Below are positions 50,751-62,776 of a stretch of 64,000 nucleotides of DNA, one piece after another. The first letter of the stretch is position 1, and each line of letters opens with the position of its first letter. Under the pieces are notes generated by a model. The model made no database searches. It saw only the letters and a program-made list of their open reading frames with translations, and had not been told where the DNA came from. Source of the stretch: Strongylocentrotus purpuratus (taxonomy: Eukaryota; Echinodermata; Echinoidea; Camarodonta; Strongylocentrotidae); NCBI RefSeq assembly GCF_000002235.5, contig NW_022145596.1:5762352-5826351 (forward strand), in the 5' to 3' direction. The position numbers and the translations under genes are program-made.

Positions 50751-51857
50751 AAATTTCCCCTCGGGTCGCGCCACGCGTTGCGTTTTTAATTTCCTGGCGA
50801 GAGGCCTGAACACTGCCTGTCCTTGTTACTTGTAAAAATGACAAGCACTGTTGCATTGCATCTCGCGCAGTCTAAACTCAAATCTTGTATAAATAATAGG
50901 GGGCATAGACTATGTCTGCGTACCTAATCAGTGCTAATTATATATTTCATTTGAAATTGACAATTTGCTGTCGTATTTTTCTAATGCTTGAATCTCGTCT
51001 CGTCAAAATTGTAGTGAAAACACTGAACAAAGACAACACTGGACTGTAAAGTGTCAAAACTACAAGGAACGGCTGTGTTGTCATTTTGACATTGCAAAAA
51101 CAAAGCCTGGGGATGAGTGTGTGTAATTGGGTTCTTACAGACGTGTACCAATCAGATATGATTATTTACATCTAGGGATCTAAGGTTAATGTCACTATCT
51201 GAAAGATGTGACTTAATTTCAAACTGGGGTCACCTAAGCTAGTAGGCGAAGAAAGAGAGCTGACCAAGTGAACTTGCCGCTAGACCAACTTGCATCTCCC
51301 CTATGAGGGCTGCGCACTCATTTATTTAATATGCGGTTCCAGATTTTTTACTTGAAAGATGGCATTTAGAGGCTTGTAAAAAAAATTACATAAATTTGAA
51401 TTTTCTCATCAGTTTCTAACTGTTTTCTTGCACAAATAAATACAGTAATAGTAACAAAATAGATATGAAGGTTTTGTTTTGTTACAAATAGATCTAAGGC
51501 ACTCTAATATAATCTTATCTAATCTGTTTTTATTTCACAATGAAATTTTACCCCCCAGTCTATTGAAAAATTCGGAAAACGGGAAACTAGCAGTAGGCTT
51601 TACAAAGTATTAGTAGGCAAGAAGCGTCAGCCACCCATTATGCCTTTAACTTTATGTATATATGAAAGAATGATGGACAAAGAATCTTCTGTGATGAATT
51701 TAGGATTGGGATGAAGTCAAACCTTAAAATTGTACCTAATTCTTATCTCATCATTTCTTATTTCATGTCTTTTCTTCCAATATCTTCAGCCAGAGAAACA
51801 TAGGAGACTGGACTCTGACAGATTAAGCATCGTGAGCATTGTTATAAAGGGGTAGAG

Positions 51858-54626
51858 ATGTCAGGAAATTACTATTTTGTTATAGTTGGTCACCATGACA
51901 ACCCAGTGTTTGAGCTTGAGCATAGTAGCCAATCAAGAGCTGCTGAAGCAAAGGTAAATGCTACATAGTGCTTTTTAAAAATTTTGTTTGCAAAAGAAAA
52001 GGTTTGCTTTTCGACCCCAAGCTTATATATTTAAAACTAATTGTATTCCCAGACCCCCTCAATGTCAATCATAGTGACAAAGATTTGTTTTCAAATCTAA
52101 ATTATTAAGCAAGTAGCTATGATGAACACAATACAAATTGATGCCAACATTAAATGTTGCCACTGATTGTTAGTTGAATGACCCAAGCATGATCCCTATG
52201 ATTTCATCAGAGAGATGAATACATCATCTAACCATCCCCCCCCCCCATTTTTTTTTTTTTTTTTATATAACGGTATATTTTTTTTTACAGAAGTCATTCA
52301 TTTTGTACTCTTCTTTTACTTTCTTTTTTTATAACTTATTTTAGTCTGAAAATTCAGTTTCTATCAATACCAAAATTACCATTAAAAAGCTCAATGTTAC
52401 CTTGAGTTCTTAACCTTGCATTTTTTTTTCCATTTTCATAACAGAAAGATGATCATAGACACCTGAATCAATTCATAGCTCATGCAGCATTGGATATGGT
52501 AGATGAACACATGTGGACGACACCAAATATGTACGTAATGTTCCCATCTCACTTGTTGAGTATCTTGTTTTTAATAGCACTTTACCATCACATTTATGAT
52601 TACACTTTGTTAATCTTCCATATAACTGATGGTTTTAAGTTAGACTTTAAAGAATGGATGATCATGAATATATGTCAGAACTCAGTTTACTCCTGAAAAT
52701 TGCAGAAAAAACACCATATCCTCAGAAATTATGTAGAAGAAAAAGTTCTATTGAACAGAGAATAATTATCCTTAAGGTTTTTTTTTAAAGCAAGCATACG
52801 ATATTGTTTTATTATGCAGTTTTAACAGGTGCTACATTATCCTTATATTTCTAGATATGATTGTTCATGTAAGCATTTAAGGTCAACAATGACGTATTTG
52901 TGTCCATTATTTGCCCATCTCACAATCAGATACATACCGGTATGTAAGAAAATGTTCCACTGTGTTGGTAACAATATTTTGGTATTGTATCTGTGGAAAC
53001 TTGTACATATCAACCTTATTAATTGATTTATACTGTTAAATGCACTGAGATAAGTGTGCAATATTGTAATTATAACAATTTTATAAATGTAAAATTGACT
53101 CTTCTTTTTGTCCTTCATTGATGCAGGTATCTCAAGACAGTTGACAAGTTCAACGAGTGGTTTGTTTCAGCATTCGTCACAGCGGGAAATATCCTTTCTA
53201 AAGAAACCAAAAAAAAAAATTCTTTCATTTCTTTGTTCCCAACACCCTTCTGATTTGGTTAATTTGCAAAGGTTTAATAATGTAGTAATGAGGCAGTAGA
53301 TCTACATTTTGTATGATGTCACAAAATGATGACAATGTAGAGAGTGAGGCAACAGATGCTAGATATGTGGCCTTTATTGTGTGTTCATGGGGTAGGAAAC
53401 AGTAACATGCAAGCTAGGAGTAAATGGGTAGCAGCAAAGGTGTATGCCATTTTATGGTAGTAAAAGGCATCTCATCTCTAATTCTAAGTACTAACTTACA
53501 AAAGAGAATTCCCTTTTAATTGTCTCTTATTTCAATTCATAAATGTTCATTCATATGAAAAGCAAGACCTAACATGAACAAGCACCATAAGCAGGCGCAT
53601 TCTACTCCTTGTTTCTGTACAAGGTTAAACAATTAATACAAAGTTTACTCAATTGCCTGGTACGTATGATAGAAGACATTTTATCAATCAAGCATGTAGT
53701 TTGTGATCATTGGTGACTGAGTAATTATTACTAGAAATCAAAAGGTAAAATGATGTAGTAAGCATTACGATTCCTTGACCTAATTTGTTATTTACGGATG
53801 AGATTTCTTGTTCTACATGATATCAAGAATGAAGACGGGATCAAGAACTTTTTCTCAGAAGTATATGAAATATTCATCAAGGTGAGTTCTAAATACTGGA
53901 TCTCCAAGGTTTATCAACCTCCCATTTATGCTCTTTCCAATTGATCCCTATCTATTTTTAAAGGAGCATGTACTTGTTATTTTCTTGTTCTCATAGAAAC
54001 TCTGTCATCTGTAATCTACTAATTCAGTTAAATGCGACTATGGATCTAAGATCATTTGTAGACTTCAGATTAATTTCCTATGTTAAACCTGAATTTGAAC
54101 AGAAGCATAAGCCCAGTGTCGGGTATTAATTGTTATAGAATACAGCCCAAGTTTTTATATGATTATATAAAGTGCAATTATTAGATATATAGTAACACAT
54201 GTACCTGTTATTCCAGACAAACATTGCTTTTCGAATGTTAACAGCTAGATGCAGCTCTTGATAGTTTGAAGTTTTTGTTCCTATTCACTTTACATCAATT
54301 TTATTTTGCTTTGTTTTGTTTGATTGTTTACTTTGACGATAATTCTATGCCAGGATTCTGATTTCAATAAAATAATATCAATTTGAATTTGTTCATAAAA
54401 ATATCTGTGCAGCGACTGTTTTTTCCCTTCTTGATCCTTATTGATATACATACTTCCCTAGTAATAAATTCATATAATCATATTAATCATATTTATATGA
54501 TTGTATTCTTTTTGTCTCTCCTCCCAGTATTCCATGAATCCATTCTATGAGCCAAGCAGTCCAATCAAGTCACCAGCCCTTGAAAAGAGGATACAACAAC
54601 TTGCCAAGAGATTCCTTACTAGCTGA
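51858..54626 (+). CDS. TRAPPC2 (sedlin), TRAPP complex subunit 2
   Basis: Core subunit of the TRAPP tethering complexes (Rab1/Ypt1 exchange factor) in ER-to-Golgi transport; human loss causes spondyloepiphyseal dysplasia tarda. Coding exons 51858-51953, 52445-52530, 53127-53188, 53796-53881 and 54528-54626 give 142 residues (human 140). The sequence is near-identical to human in blocks: [59 protein letters not shown] and [12 protein letters not shown]. The fold is the longin-like sedlin domain across the whole protein; there is no signal or membrane segment. The ATG follows an in-exon 5' UTR with an acceptor at 51789. Intron 3 is a U12 AT-AC intron and the others are GT-AG. The U12 junction places Arg where human has His, before Met-Arg-Phe. 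An AATAAA is at 55447. It is head to head with PCM1. Confidence 0.97.
53189..53795 (+). other. U12-type AT-AC intron in TRAPPC2
   Basis: The 5' splice site is ATATCCTTT, an exact U12 AT-AC consensus. The branch site is TTCCTTGAC at 53771-53779, also consensus, with the branch A 17 bases from the end, and the intron ends TTTAC. It falls after the first base of a codon (phase 1), directly after Thr-Ala-Gly, the same place as the non-canonical exon 4 donor of human SEDL (after c.238, from memory). Confidence 0.93.
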
Positions 54627-56243
54627 GTTATCATCATTGTTATCATGATTATGTCATAGTACTCTATCGGTGTTGCATAAAGAGCAGTTATATATATCCC
54701 ATTCAAGGAAAGGCTTCTGCAATGTTGACATTGTTAACGGTTTTCCCCCTTTCTTTCGGAATGTCATGACATCATATACTGCACATGTATGTTGCAAAAG
54801 GAATTTGAAGGAATAGTGTATGCTCTGATTTATACCTCATGTTGCATACTGAGCTTTAATAAGAAGGTGTTGATTTAATACCAGAAGTATATGTTTCATG
54901 GGAATCAAACTGCCTCCAATGGCTTTGCGTTTTTAAATCCAGAATGCCTGTAGTAATTGTGTGAAGAGGAGAATTGAGAAGGCTCTAGTGGTGAAGAAGA
55001 AGTATTGTTTACTGGAATATCCCTGGTTACAAAATCTGTTGATATGCTCTTTGGTAAGGTATTAAACCTCTGTAACCAAGACCCTGAGGCAGGCATTAAG
55101 AGCCATTAGGTCCACTGTATCTTCCCATAGACAAGAAACCAGTGGAACCATGGCTACCAATGATATTAGCTTGTTATACCGGTACTGAAAAAGTTAACAA
55201 GAATATAAACAAGCAGGACCACTGATAATGAGACTTTTTGTGTTCATAAATATGATCCAAAGTAACATTATTAAATAAGTATATACATGTATTTAACCTT
55301 GTTTGCCTAAAATGATTAAATACATAATGTACATTATGACTTATGAGACTGACAGGAGTCGTATTGATGCATGTCCATTGGTATGGACAGCATGAATGCA
55401 GTTATGTGTTATTTTATATTTTAAAATGGCTTACCGGTATTACAAAAATAAAATCTTTAAAAAGATATTTGAATGAATGCTTGCATTTATATTATTTGAT
55501 ACATTCCCTAAATGGAACACTTATTAATACATCTTTAGAGAATTATGTACTCTGTTCAGTTATAGAACAAATGTATGGGATCATACTAAAATTATTGGGC
55601 TAGAAATCGAAATTTGATAATTTTCATTATTGATATGTATTCCCTAATACATATACAACTACCATGGTTTATGAATACACTGTAAGCACATGGAATGCAA
55701 GGAATATGATTTGCATGGATAGTGTACTACTGAAAATACGCCTTAAAAGATGTAAAATGTATTTTTATTCTTCAGGGTACTCTTAGAACCAAAGGAATAT
55801 TTCTAAAGTATCTCCCTCCTTATCTTGTTTATCGATATGTATGGCTATCCTTAGCCCCTTGTGTACTTCACAAAATTCCTTAGATGACACATACTCTAAT
55901 GAAAATTGATTGCGGTCATTTTGTTACACTAAGTGCATTGCTGAATTTAAACCTGGAATTTTCATTGTATCTTTGACAAATTCAAGCAAGGAGCTATTAA
56001 TTTCGGATCAATGAATGTCTGTGTGACTTCCCTTGTGTTAGTTGCTACATAAGGAAATTCAAGGAAATGTAGGAAATATGAATATATAATCTATTTGGGG
56101 CTAGAAGGGCTTTGACTCTGTGTAAATTTATATAAGTTAACACCCTTCTGGCTCCAAGCAGAAAAATATTGTACAAATATGCATGTATTATGAACTGTAG
56201 ACCCATCACAAGACTCCAAACATGTAACAGGTCTGAATAGATA

Positions 56244-56504
56244 CAATATCGAGGGTTCAGTGACACAAAGACGTAACTCCATATTTTGTCAAAATGAGCA
56301 TTTGATATCAAAATGTTCAGAAAAATGTGGGCTTTCCAGCAAACACAAAGACTTGACTCCATCCAACACCCCATTGAAGTCAATGGCTAGCGAAACATAG
56401 ACTTAACTCTGTAAGGCCCAAGTGCTCAGTGACACAAAACAACTTTTTCTCAAAATGGCTGAAATGGAGTTACATCTTTGTGTCACTGACCCCTCGATAT
56501 ATTG
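56244..56504. mobile_element. Foldback element, about 260 bp
   Basis: Left CAATATCGAGGGTTCAGTGA with CACAAAGACGTAACTCCAT pairs with right ATGGAGTTACATCTTTGTG and TCACTGACCCCTCGATATATTG. Between the arms are further short inverted copies of the CACAAAGACTT block. Confidence 0.7.
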
Positions 56505-56796
56505 TTGGGATAATGAAGTGCAATATTTGATCGACTGATATCATTTTGAAAACGAAGTCCTAATTAGATACATTGTATTGTATATTGTAAATAAAAGATA
56601 TTAACAAGTATGAACTCCTAGATATCAACATTTTATTCCATGCCTTCATGTAAAGAAAAAGAATATATTGTAATTGATAATGTGGGGAGTATGCAAAAGA
56701 GAGGATTACAAAAGATGGAACTACTGATGAAGAATATTTTTTTCTAATCTAAAGAAGGAAGAGTAATGTATATGAGACTGAGAGGTAGAGGTGAGA

Positions 56797-56820
56797 AAGA
56801 GAGAGAGAGAGAGAGAGGGG
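56797..56820. repeat. (GA)n microsatellite
   Basis: About 10 GA units followed by G residues. Confidence 0.85.
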
Positions 56821-56832
56821 GCAATAATAAGG

Positions 56833-57000
56833 ATATATTGACTGCTTTGAGAGGCATAGTGGTTTCTATAGGGTCAAGGGAAACTCACAACCTGCTATGA
56901 CCCCAAGGCGCTTGCGCCGCGGGGTCATAGCAGGTTGTGAGTTTCCCGAGACCCTATAGAAACAACTATGCCTCGAATATTAAAAGCAGTCAATATATAT
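56833..57000. mobile_element. Palindromic MITE, about 168 bp
   Basis: TIRs ATATATTGACTGCTTT and AAAGCAGTCAATATAT, with arms continuing through GGTTTCTATAGGGTC and AACTCACAACCTGCTATGAC to a CGCTTGCGCCGCG loop. Arms of about 75 bp with a few mismatches; a TA target is possible. Non-coding. Confidence 0.8.
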
Positions 57001-57096
57001 TTTATATACCGAAAAAAAGGAAAATGTTGACTCACCCATTTAGGTTTCCATCTCATCGCACAAAAGAAACTTATACGGTAACACGTAAACCAAAAT

Positions 57097-57332
57097 GGGG
57101 ATCGCAGCAAAATGACGTCACGTTTCACAGCCATGGAAAAAGTGCTATGAAAAATGGATATAAACCGGTAGAGCCGGGAAAAATGACTATGAATTTCAAT
57201 TAGCGGGCATGGTTGGGGATCGCAGCAAAATGACGTCACGTTTCACAGCCATGGAAAAAGTGCTATGAAAAATGGATATAAACTGGTAGAGCCGGGAAAA
57301 ATGACTATGAATTTCAATTAGCGGGCATGGTT
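57097..57332. repeat. 118-bp tandem duplication carrying two CRE palindromes
   Basis: Copies 57097-57214 and 57215-57332 differ at about one visible position. Each contains TGACGTCA (57113-57120 and 57231-57238), the full palindromic CREB/ATF site, followed by CGTTTC. It lies 1.6 kb upstream of the speriolin start codon. Confidence 0.9.
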
Positions 57333-57954
57333 AAGAACATGACTGCATTTTCAACCAATCAGAAGACAGGATTAGTAAAGAATCTTAAAATGAGGTATAT
57401 AATGATGTGTATTCAATGAAAAAAACGATATGAAATGATTTATGTAGACATTGTTCAAGCATGGGGGAACTTGCAGAAAGTTTGGGATTTGGAAGGGGAG
57501 GAACTGAGAGAAGGGTTTGTAATTGTAATTTTAAAAATGGAATAACGAAGAATTAGAAGTGAGACAAAAATTAAGTATTAAAAGCAGATTCATGGGAAGA
57601 GATTGTTTTAAAAAATGCGGGCACGAGGATAGATGTGTACTCTTAAAACAGAGTGAATAGGGGCTAATGGAAACCAAATAAAACGAAAATGGAGTGTTTT
57701 GATATTACAGACTTACTAAACAGAACAGCGACAATGTTAATGGTGATTTAATATGTTGATCATGGTTAGGATAATAATGCTACATGTAACGGCTGCCGAT
57801 ATGTAATGACATGAAAAACAGAGTGATTAACGAGGAAGATATTATTGGTCATAACAGAGATTTATGAAGTTGATATTGTATAGATGTAATGACTGCTATG
57901 AGGGCAATACTGTTGTTTTATAGGCTCGAGGGGATGTTGCATCATAATATTGAT

Positions 57955-58020
57955 GACGACGATGATAATTCAATGATGGTAATGATGACGATGAAGATGA
58001 TGATGATGATGATGATGACT
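57955..58020. repeat. (GAT)n-type microsatellite
   Basis: GATGAC and GAT units, interrupted at the left and pure near 57997-58017. Confidence 0.9.
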
Positions 58021-58044
58021 ATATGATAAAGATGATTATAATGT

Positions 58045-58330
58045 CATGATATCAGGGGCGGATCCACGTAGCGATTTTTCCTGAAAAATTGGACCAAAAA
58101 AAAGGGGGGGGGGGGGCTGACGGGTCAAAAAAAAAAAAAAAAAAAAAAAATCTCACGAATTAGGTCCAAAAAAATAAATAGTGGTCTCACCCCCCCCCCC
58201 CCCCCGCTTATTCACCGGCTGACTGAATCGGCGCAAAATATTTCCTGAAAAATTGGACCAAAAAAAGGGCCTCCCCTACACTGTCACCCACACTGACCCT
58301 GTCAAATTCAAAATTGCCCTATCGTCCCCC
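58045..58330. repeat. Low-complexity and dispersed-repeat cluster
   Basis: TTTCCTGAAAAATTGGACCA occurs at about 58077 and again at about 58242, each followed by poly-A/G. Long poly-G, poly-A and poly-C runs lie between. Assembly here may be unreliable. Confidence 0.75.
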
Positions 58331-58936
58331 CCCCCCCATCTACAAATTAATACACCCTACCCGCACCTCCAGTTAAAACTCAGACGATTATTTTGGAGGA
58401 CAAACCAACCAAGAACCAATATAACGCATTGATAGAGTCTTTATACCAACCCTCCAGTGAGTGACTGAAGGGGCTAATGCACGACCATTCACGATTATAA
58501 TCACGAAATTTTATTGCCAAGGGAGGAAAATTACGGGAGATATCTCGGGAACGGGGAGGATGCAAAATGAAAGTTTATCGCGACATTTGGAACACATGGA
58601 GAGAATATACCCAAACAAGAAAACGATGGAGCAGATGTGAAATGATGATTAAGATATATTTTTAAAGTCTTTGAAATTCGTAATGAGATTGAAAACGTCA
58701 CAATGAAAAGTCTTATTTTGCGCAAAAATCATTTGCGCGCTAGATGCAAAAGCACGCGTTGCGCATAACGACACTGCGTTATCAGTTTGTTTGTTTTCTT
58801 TTTAATATCATCGTATTGCTGAAAAGGGTGAAAATACAATATATCTCGCTTCTTTTCTGCCCTTTTTACGGAGAAGTGTGAGGTCATAACTTAGTGTTTG
58901 TAAGAAAGCTGTAGCTTGACAGAAAGAGAAAAAACG

Positions 58937-61900
58937 ATGTCGAAAGACGAGGGGCAGACGATCAAGCAAATGAGAGGACAAATTTCAGCATTGGCTCGTG
59001 AAAATAAAATGCTGACTCACAAGATGAGTCTACTGGAGCAGAATGCGACGCTGAAGCAAAATGCGATGTTCTCAGGCTTTCTCAAGTGGATGGAAGAGAC
59101 TGGAGGGAAGTCAAAAGAGGACGGTCATTCTCATGGCCATGAAAGAGATTCCGAATCTCCAACAGCCCTGATGACGTCTGTGAAACAAGAACCGATTTCA
59201 ACGGAATCACAACGCAGATCAAAGGTTCAGGATGATGTTCCCATGGTTTCTAGAGGTTCAACAATGAATAGATCTCACCAAATTAGAAATTCTTCTTTCA
59301 ACACAAAACCAGAAAATGCTCGTATTGACAGATCTTCTAAACAGCAAGCTGCTTCAGATGCTGGATTGGGTCAAAGGTTTAATGAGACAAGGCTTAGGCC
59401 TAGATCTAGTGGAAGTCCTAGATCTAGTGGAAGCCCTAAAAACATGGATGATCATTCTCGAGTGAAAAGCTCTTACCGCAAGCCTAAACATTTTGGAGGA
59501 ATCACGTCATCACCAGACAAAGGCCCGTTCGACCCACACCAAGAGAGAATATTACAAGTGTCTAACCCATGGTGTGCTCCTGCTTCCTATCGGCATGTTG
59601 ACTTTGTACCTCGTCCCGGGGAATCGGCCATGACGGAGAGCTCAGATATAAGAAACGACTGGCTGAGAAGACAGGATGAAAAGCTTGACCACGCCCAGAT
59701 GAGGTCCACACCCGTGACATCAACGCCGAAAAGGCCAAATACCAGCATCAAGTTTAAAAGGAACGTGAATAAAAACGATTGTCTTGAGGCTAAAGTCGAG
59801 TCATTACTGGAGGAGACAAGACTAGCTGCCAGCCCAGATATGCAAGGTTTTGCAGCTAGCAACGCCATTAGCAGTGTTCATTCACGACCTGTGACTTCCA
59901 CTCCAGCAAAGACTCCACAGAAGAGGGTTATATTTGAAGATGAGATGAATGAGAACGCACCAAGGAGTCGTGGTGATCCGGTGTCATCAGTACCTCGCCC
60001 CTACGACTGTGACCCACTTAATCTCTTCACCCGTGGGAAGACGCCAGGCTCCTCAGTGAGACAATTAGCGTACCAACTAAAGGGTTTATCACCAGAAGAT
60101 GATGACGGTTCCGTCGTCGCCCCCACCGTTGATCCTAGCCCCCAAAATAATTGTGATCCACTTCATCTCTTCACCCCTGGGAAGACGCCGGGCTCCGCAG
60201 TGAGACAATTAGCGTATCAACTAAAGAGTTTATCGCCAGCAGATGATGACGGTTTCGTTGATTCTCGAGACAAACGCTCATTTCGGCGCCAAACATTAAA
60301 TGATAAATCTGATTCACGCACTCGACAACGTGGCAGTCCGTCGCAGAGACCAACTTCATCACGAAAAGGATACAAACATAATATCAGCAAGAATGGATGG
60401 ACAAGATCAAAGAGTGTTAGTGAAAATAATTCGGCTAAACGTGACTTGCCATTGGATGCAGACGAAGAAACCTCATTTCGTCCGTCTGTAAATGCAGATA
60501 GATTATTCGGTAGCAAAGAAAATGGATTTTGTAACCATGAACATGCCAAGAATTTCGACTACAAGACGAATTACCAAAATGATCATGCATCTTTTGTAGG
60601 AGAAAGTCGAAGCAAAAGGTCAAAATATGAAGGGGTGACGAACACTTCACCAGGATTGGCGCCAGTGCCGAAGTCTCCACTCCAGTCGAAATCACAGAGG
60701 CAGCAGGGTTCTTTCAGTACCGCATCTGACATCTCAAACACTGAGCCAACAATCGAGATGCTTGAAAACGAACTTCGAGATATTTACAAGCAGAATCTTG
60801 ATGACGAGGTGAAAATTACACAGATTCGGCGCAGCGCCGTCAGACGGTTTGACGATTGGCGGAATGCGATGGAAAACGAGATGGTGAACCTTGAAAAGGA
60901 TGGCAAAGAACGACTTGCTGAAAACCTCGACAAGCTCAGTCATTCCCTTCCGGCTTGTTTGAAATGTGACTGTTCAACTGGATTTGATGGTAATTTGAGA
61001 TCAGTTGCCGTAAGTGAGGGTCACCTGAGCGAACTTGAAAGTGGACTGGGATCAGGATTAGCAGATATGGAAAAGAGTCACGGTAAGAAAATGGTTGAGA
61101 GTGACTGCACAGAGCTATCTCTCCAAACAGAGTCACCTTCGCGAAAACCAGAAAGGGGTATTGATCTAGGTTTTACTTTAATTGCATACAATCTCAAATG
61201 GATTTTGTGAAAATAGGCATTACTGTTTGGTAGGGTAAAGATTAATTTTAGCAGAAGAGAGTTTAGATTTATTGTATACAAATCTACCATCCTCGGATGT
61301 ACAATAGAACCGTGCAGATTTTTTAATATTTTTTGATACAAATAATGAATGTAACATGAATTATATCAATTTATTCTTATAATAAATTCATTGGAAAGGA
61401 ATTTTCAGTTACATGCCCATCTTAAGTCTTTATGTCCGGAGTTCTAAACAGGGAATATACATTATATAGGCATATTGACGATTATAATACATACATGTAG
61501 TTATCTAAAGTTGGGCTATGGATTTTCATGACAGAGAGAAAACGGTTCTTAGATACGCAGACGACATCACCGAGATCTGTCTTCATGGCTAGCCCAGACA
61601 CCATCATCTTCGGCGAGGTCGCTTTCCAGCTAGAACGAGTAGTGCTCTCAAGAGTGTTCCGAGGAGGATCAAAGCAATTAACCGGTAAATACGATATACA
61701 GTGCGCCCAGAAAAAACAAAACCGAGAATTATCGATGTTTTATCATCACAATCTTGATTAATAAATGACACATAGTTATAAAGCTTAGATCCTCCTTTTT
61801 CATTTGATGCAACTCGTATGATGCATATTTCACGCATGAGTGATGAAAAACGATTTGAAGAGAGGGTACCAACAAGTCATTTGGCGGGCGGTATCTAAAT

Positions 61901-62641
61901 TGTAAAGAGAAAATTACATTTCTAGAAAGTTCATTTTCTGCCCTTTCATATGACACCTCAATTAGGAAAATGAGCCAGGAATAACAAAGATCTGTTTGTT
62001 TAAAGTAATGCTTGCATTTTCATATTTTGATTAAACGAATTCGTTTTCACTGGCTGCCTGCCGTAGCAACAAGCAGAGTTGACAAATGACTTAACTCCGT
62101 TTCGTTGACGGTTAGCCAGTCTTTCGTCTTCTTTGTGCATGGCTGATCGTCAACTTATTTAAGCTATCATTTATATTTCACGTACTGTTCCCAAATATGT
62201 TCGTAAGTGATTCACATGTATTTCCTAATGATATTCCATTTTCAAAAGTTGTGTTCTCATGCATCTAGACAATTCAGAGATACCGTAGAAGATATCTTGG
62301 AGTAAAATATTCATACACTGTATATGCCTGAACCATCTTTTCAACCGTTTACCTCCCATTATCACGTTGATCTTTTCCATCTCAATCAAGGTTATACTTT
62401 GTCCAACATGGAAAAGATGATTCAGAGTCACTATGACAACCATGAGCGACCCATGCTCGGGAGACAGTTAGACGAGATCGAAGGTGAATTGCATATGTGT
62501 GGATGGGATCGTGACTATCATCCGGGACTCGTCGCCCATCTCATCAAGAAATTCGGGACTTTCCCTACAAACACCAAAGCAAAGAGCGCGGCTAGAAAGA
62601 GAGGTAAAGTCACTGAGCACATAACTGCCTCATCAGAATAG
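58937..62641 (+). CDS. Speriolin (SPATC1)-family protein, probably incomplete at the 3' side
   Basis: Speriolin is a sperm centrosomal protein that binds Cdc20 in mammals. Exons are 58937-61157, 61535-61684 and 62391 on, joined in phase 1 at both introns. Residues 8-42 form a Leu/Gln-rich coil (LARENKMLTHKMSLLEQN) like the speriolin N-terminus. The long middle is disordered and Ser/Arg/Pro-rich, with a 48-residue direct repeat (LFTRGKTPGSSVRQLAYQLK near 361, LFTPGKTPGSAVRQLAYQLK near 409). A coil lies at about 602-680. Residues 764-861 match the speriolin C-terminal domain: IIFGEVAFQLERVVLSRVF, GYTLSNMEKMIQ, DRDYHPGLVAHLIKKFG. A GTAAAG donor at 62603/62604 falls inside the domain, and the last third of the domain is missing, so a final exon probably lies beyond the window. 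Reading through instead stops at 62641 (873 residues). The ATG is at 58937; the upstream TTG is not a start. Confidence 0.85.
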
Positions 62642-62776
62642 GCAGGCTGCCTTTCTCTATCCTGCAATATTACTAGCATCACCCTTTTTCATAATCCTAA
62701 TCATCATCATACTTATCAAGTATTCATTTTTCATTTCGTGCTTTCTTCTTCCTTCCCCCCCCCCTTTTTTTTTGTA

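Larger units (their letters stand above)
54627..58936. other. Intergenic region between TRAPPC2 and the speriolin gene
   Basis: Begins with the TRAPPC2 3' UTR (candidate AATAAA at 55447-55452; a later one near 56591). It holds foldbacks at 56244-56504 and 56833-57000, the 118-bp tandem duplication with CRE sites, a GAT-type microsatellite and a poly-G/A/C-rich repeat near 58076-58330. No coding frame is supported. Confidence 0.65.

Noticed and set aside
61158..61210. Speriolin exon reading through to the stop at 61210
   Set aside because: Splicing at 61157 joins in phase to exons encoding the conserved C-terminal domain, so the 61210 stop is intronic.
61078..61341. Minus-strand frames opposite the speriolin exon
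   Set aside because: Shadows of the long plus-strand exon.
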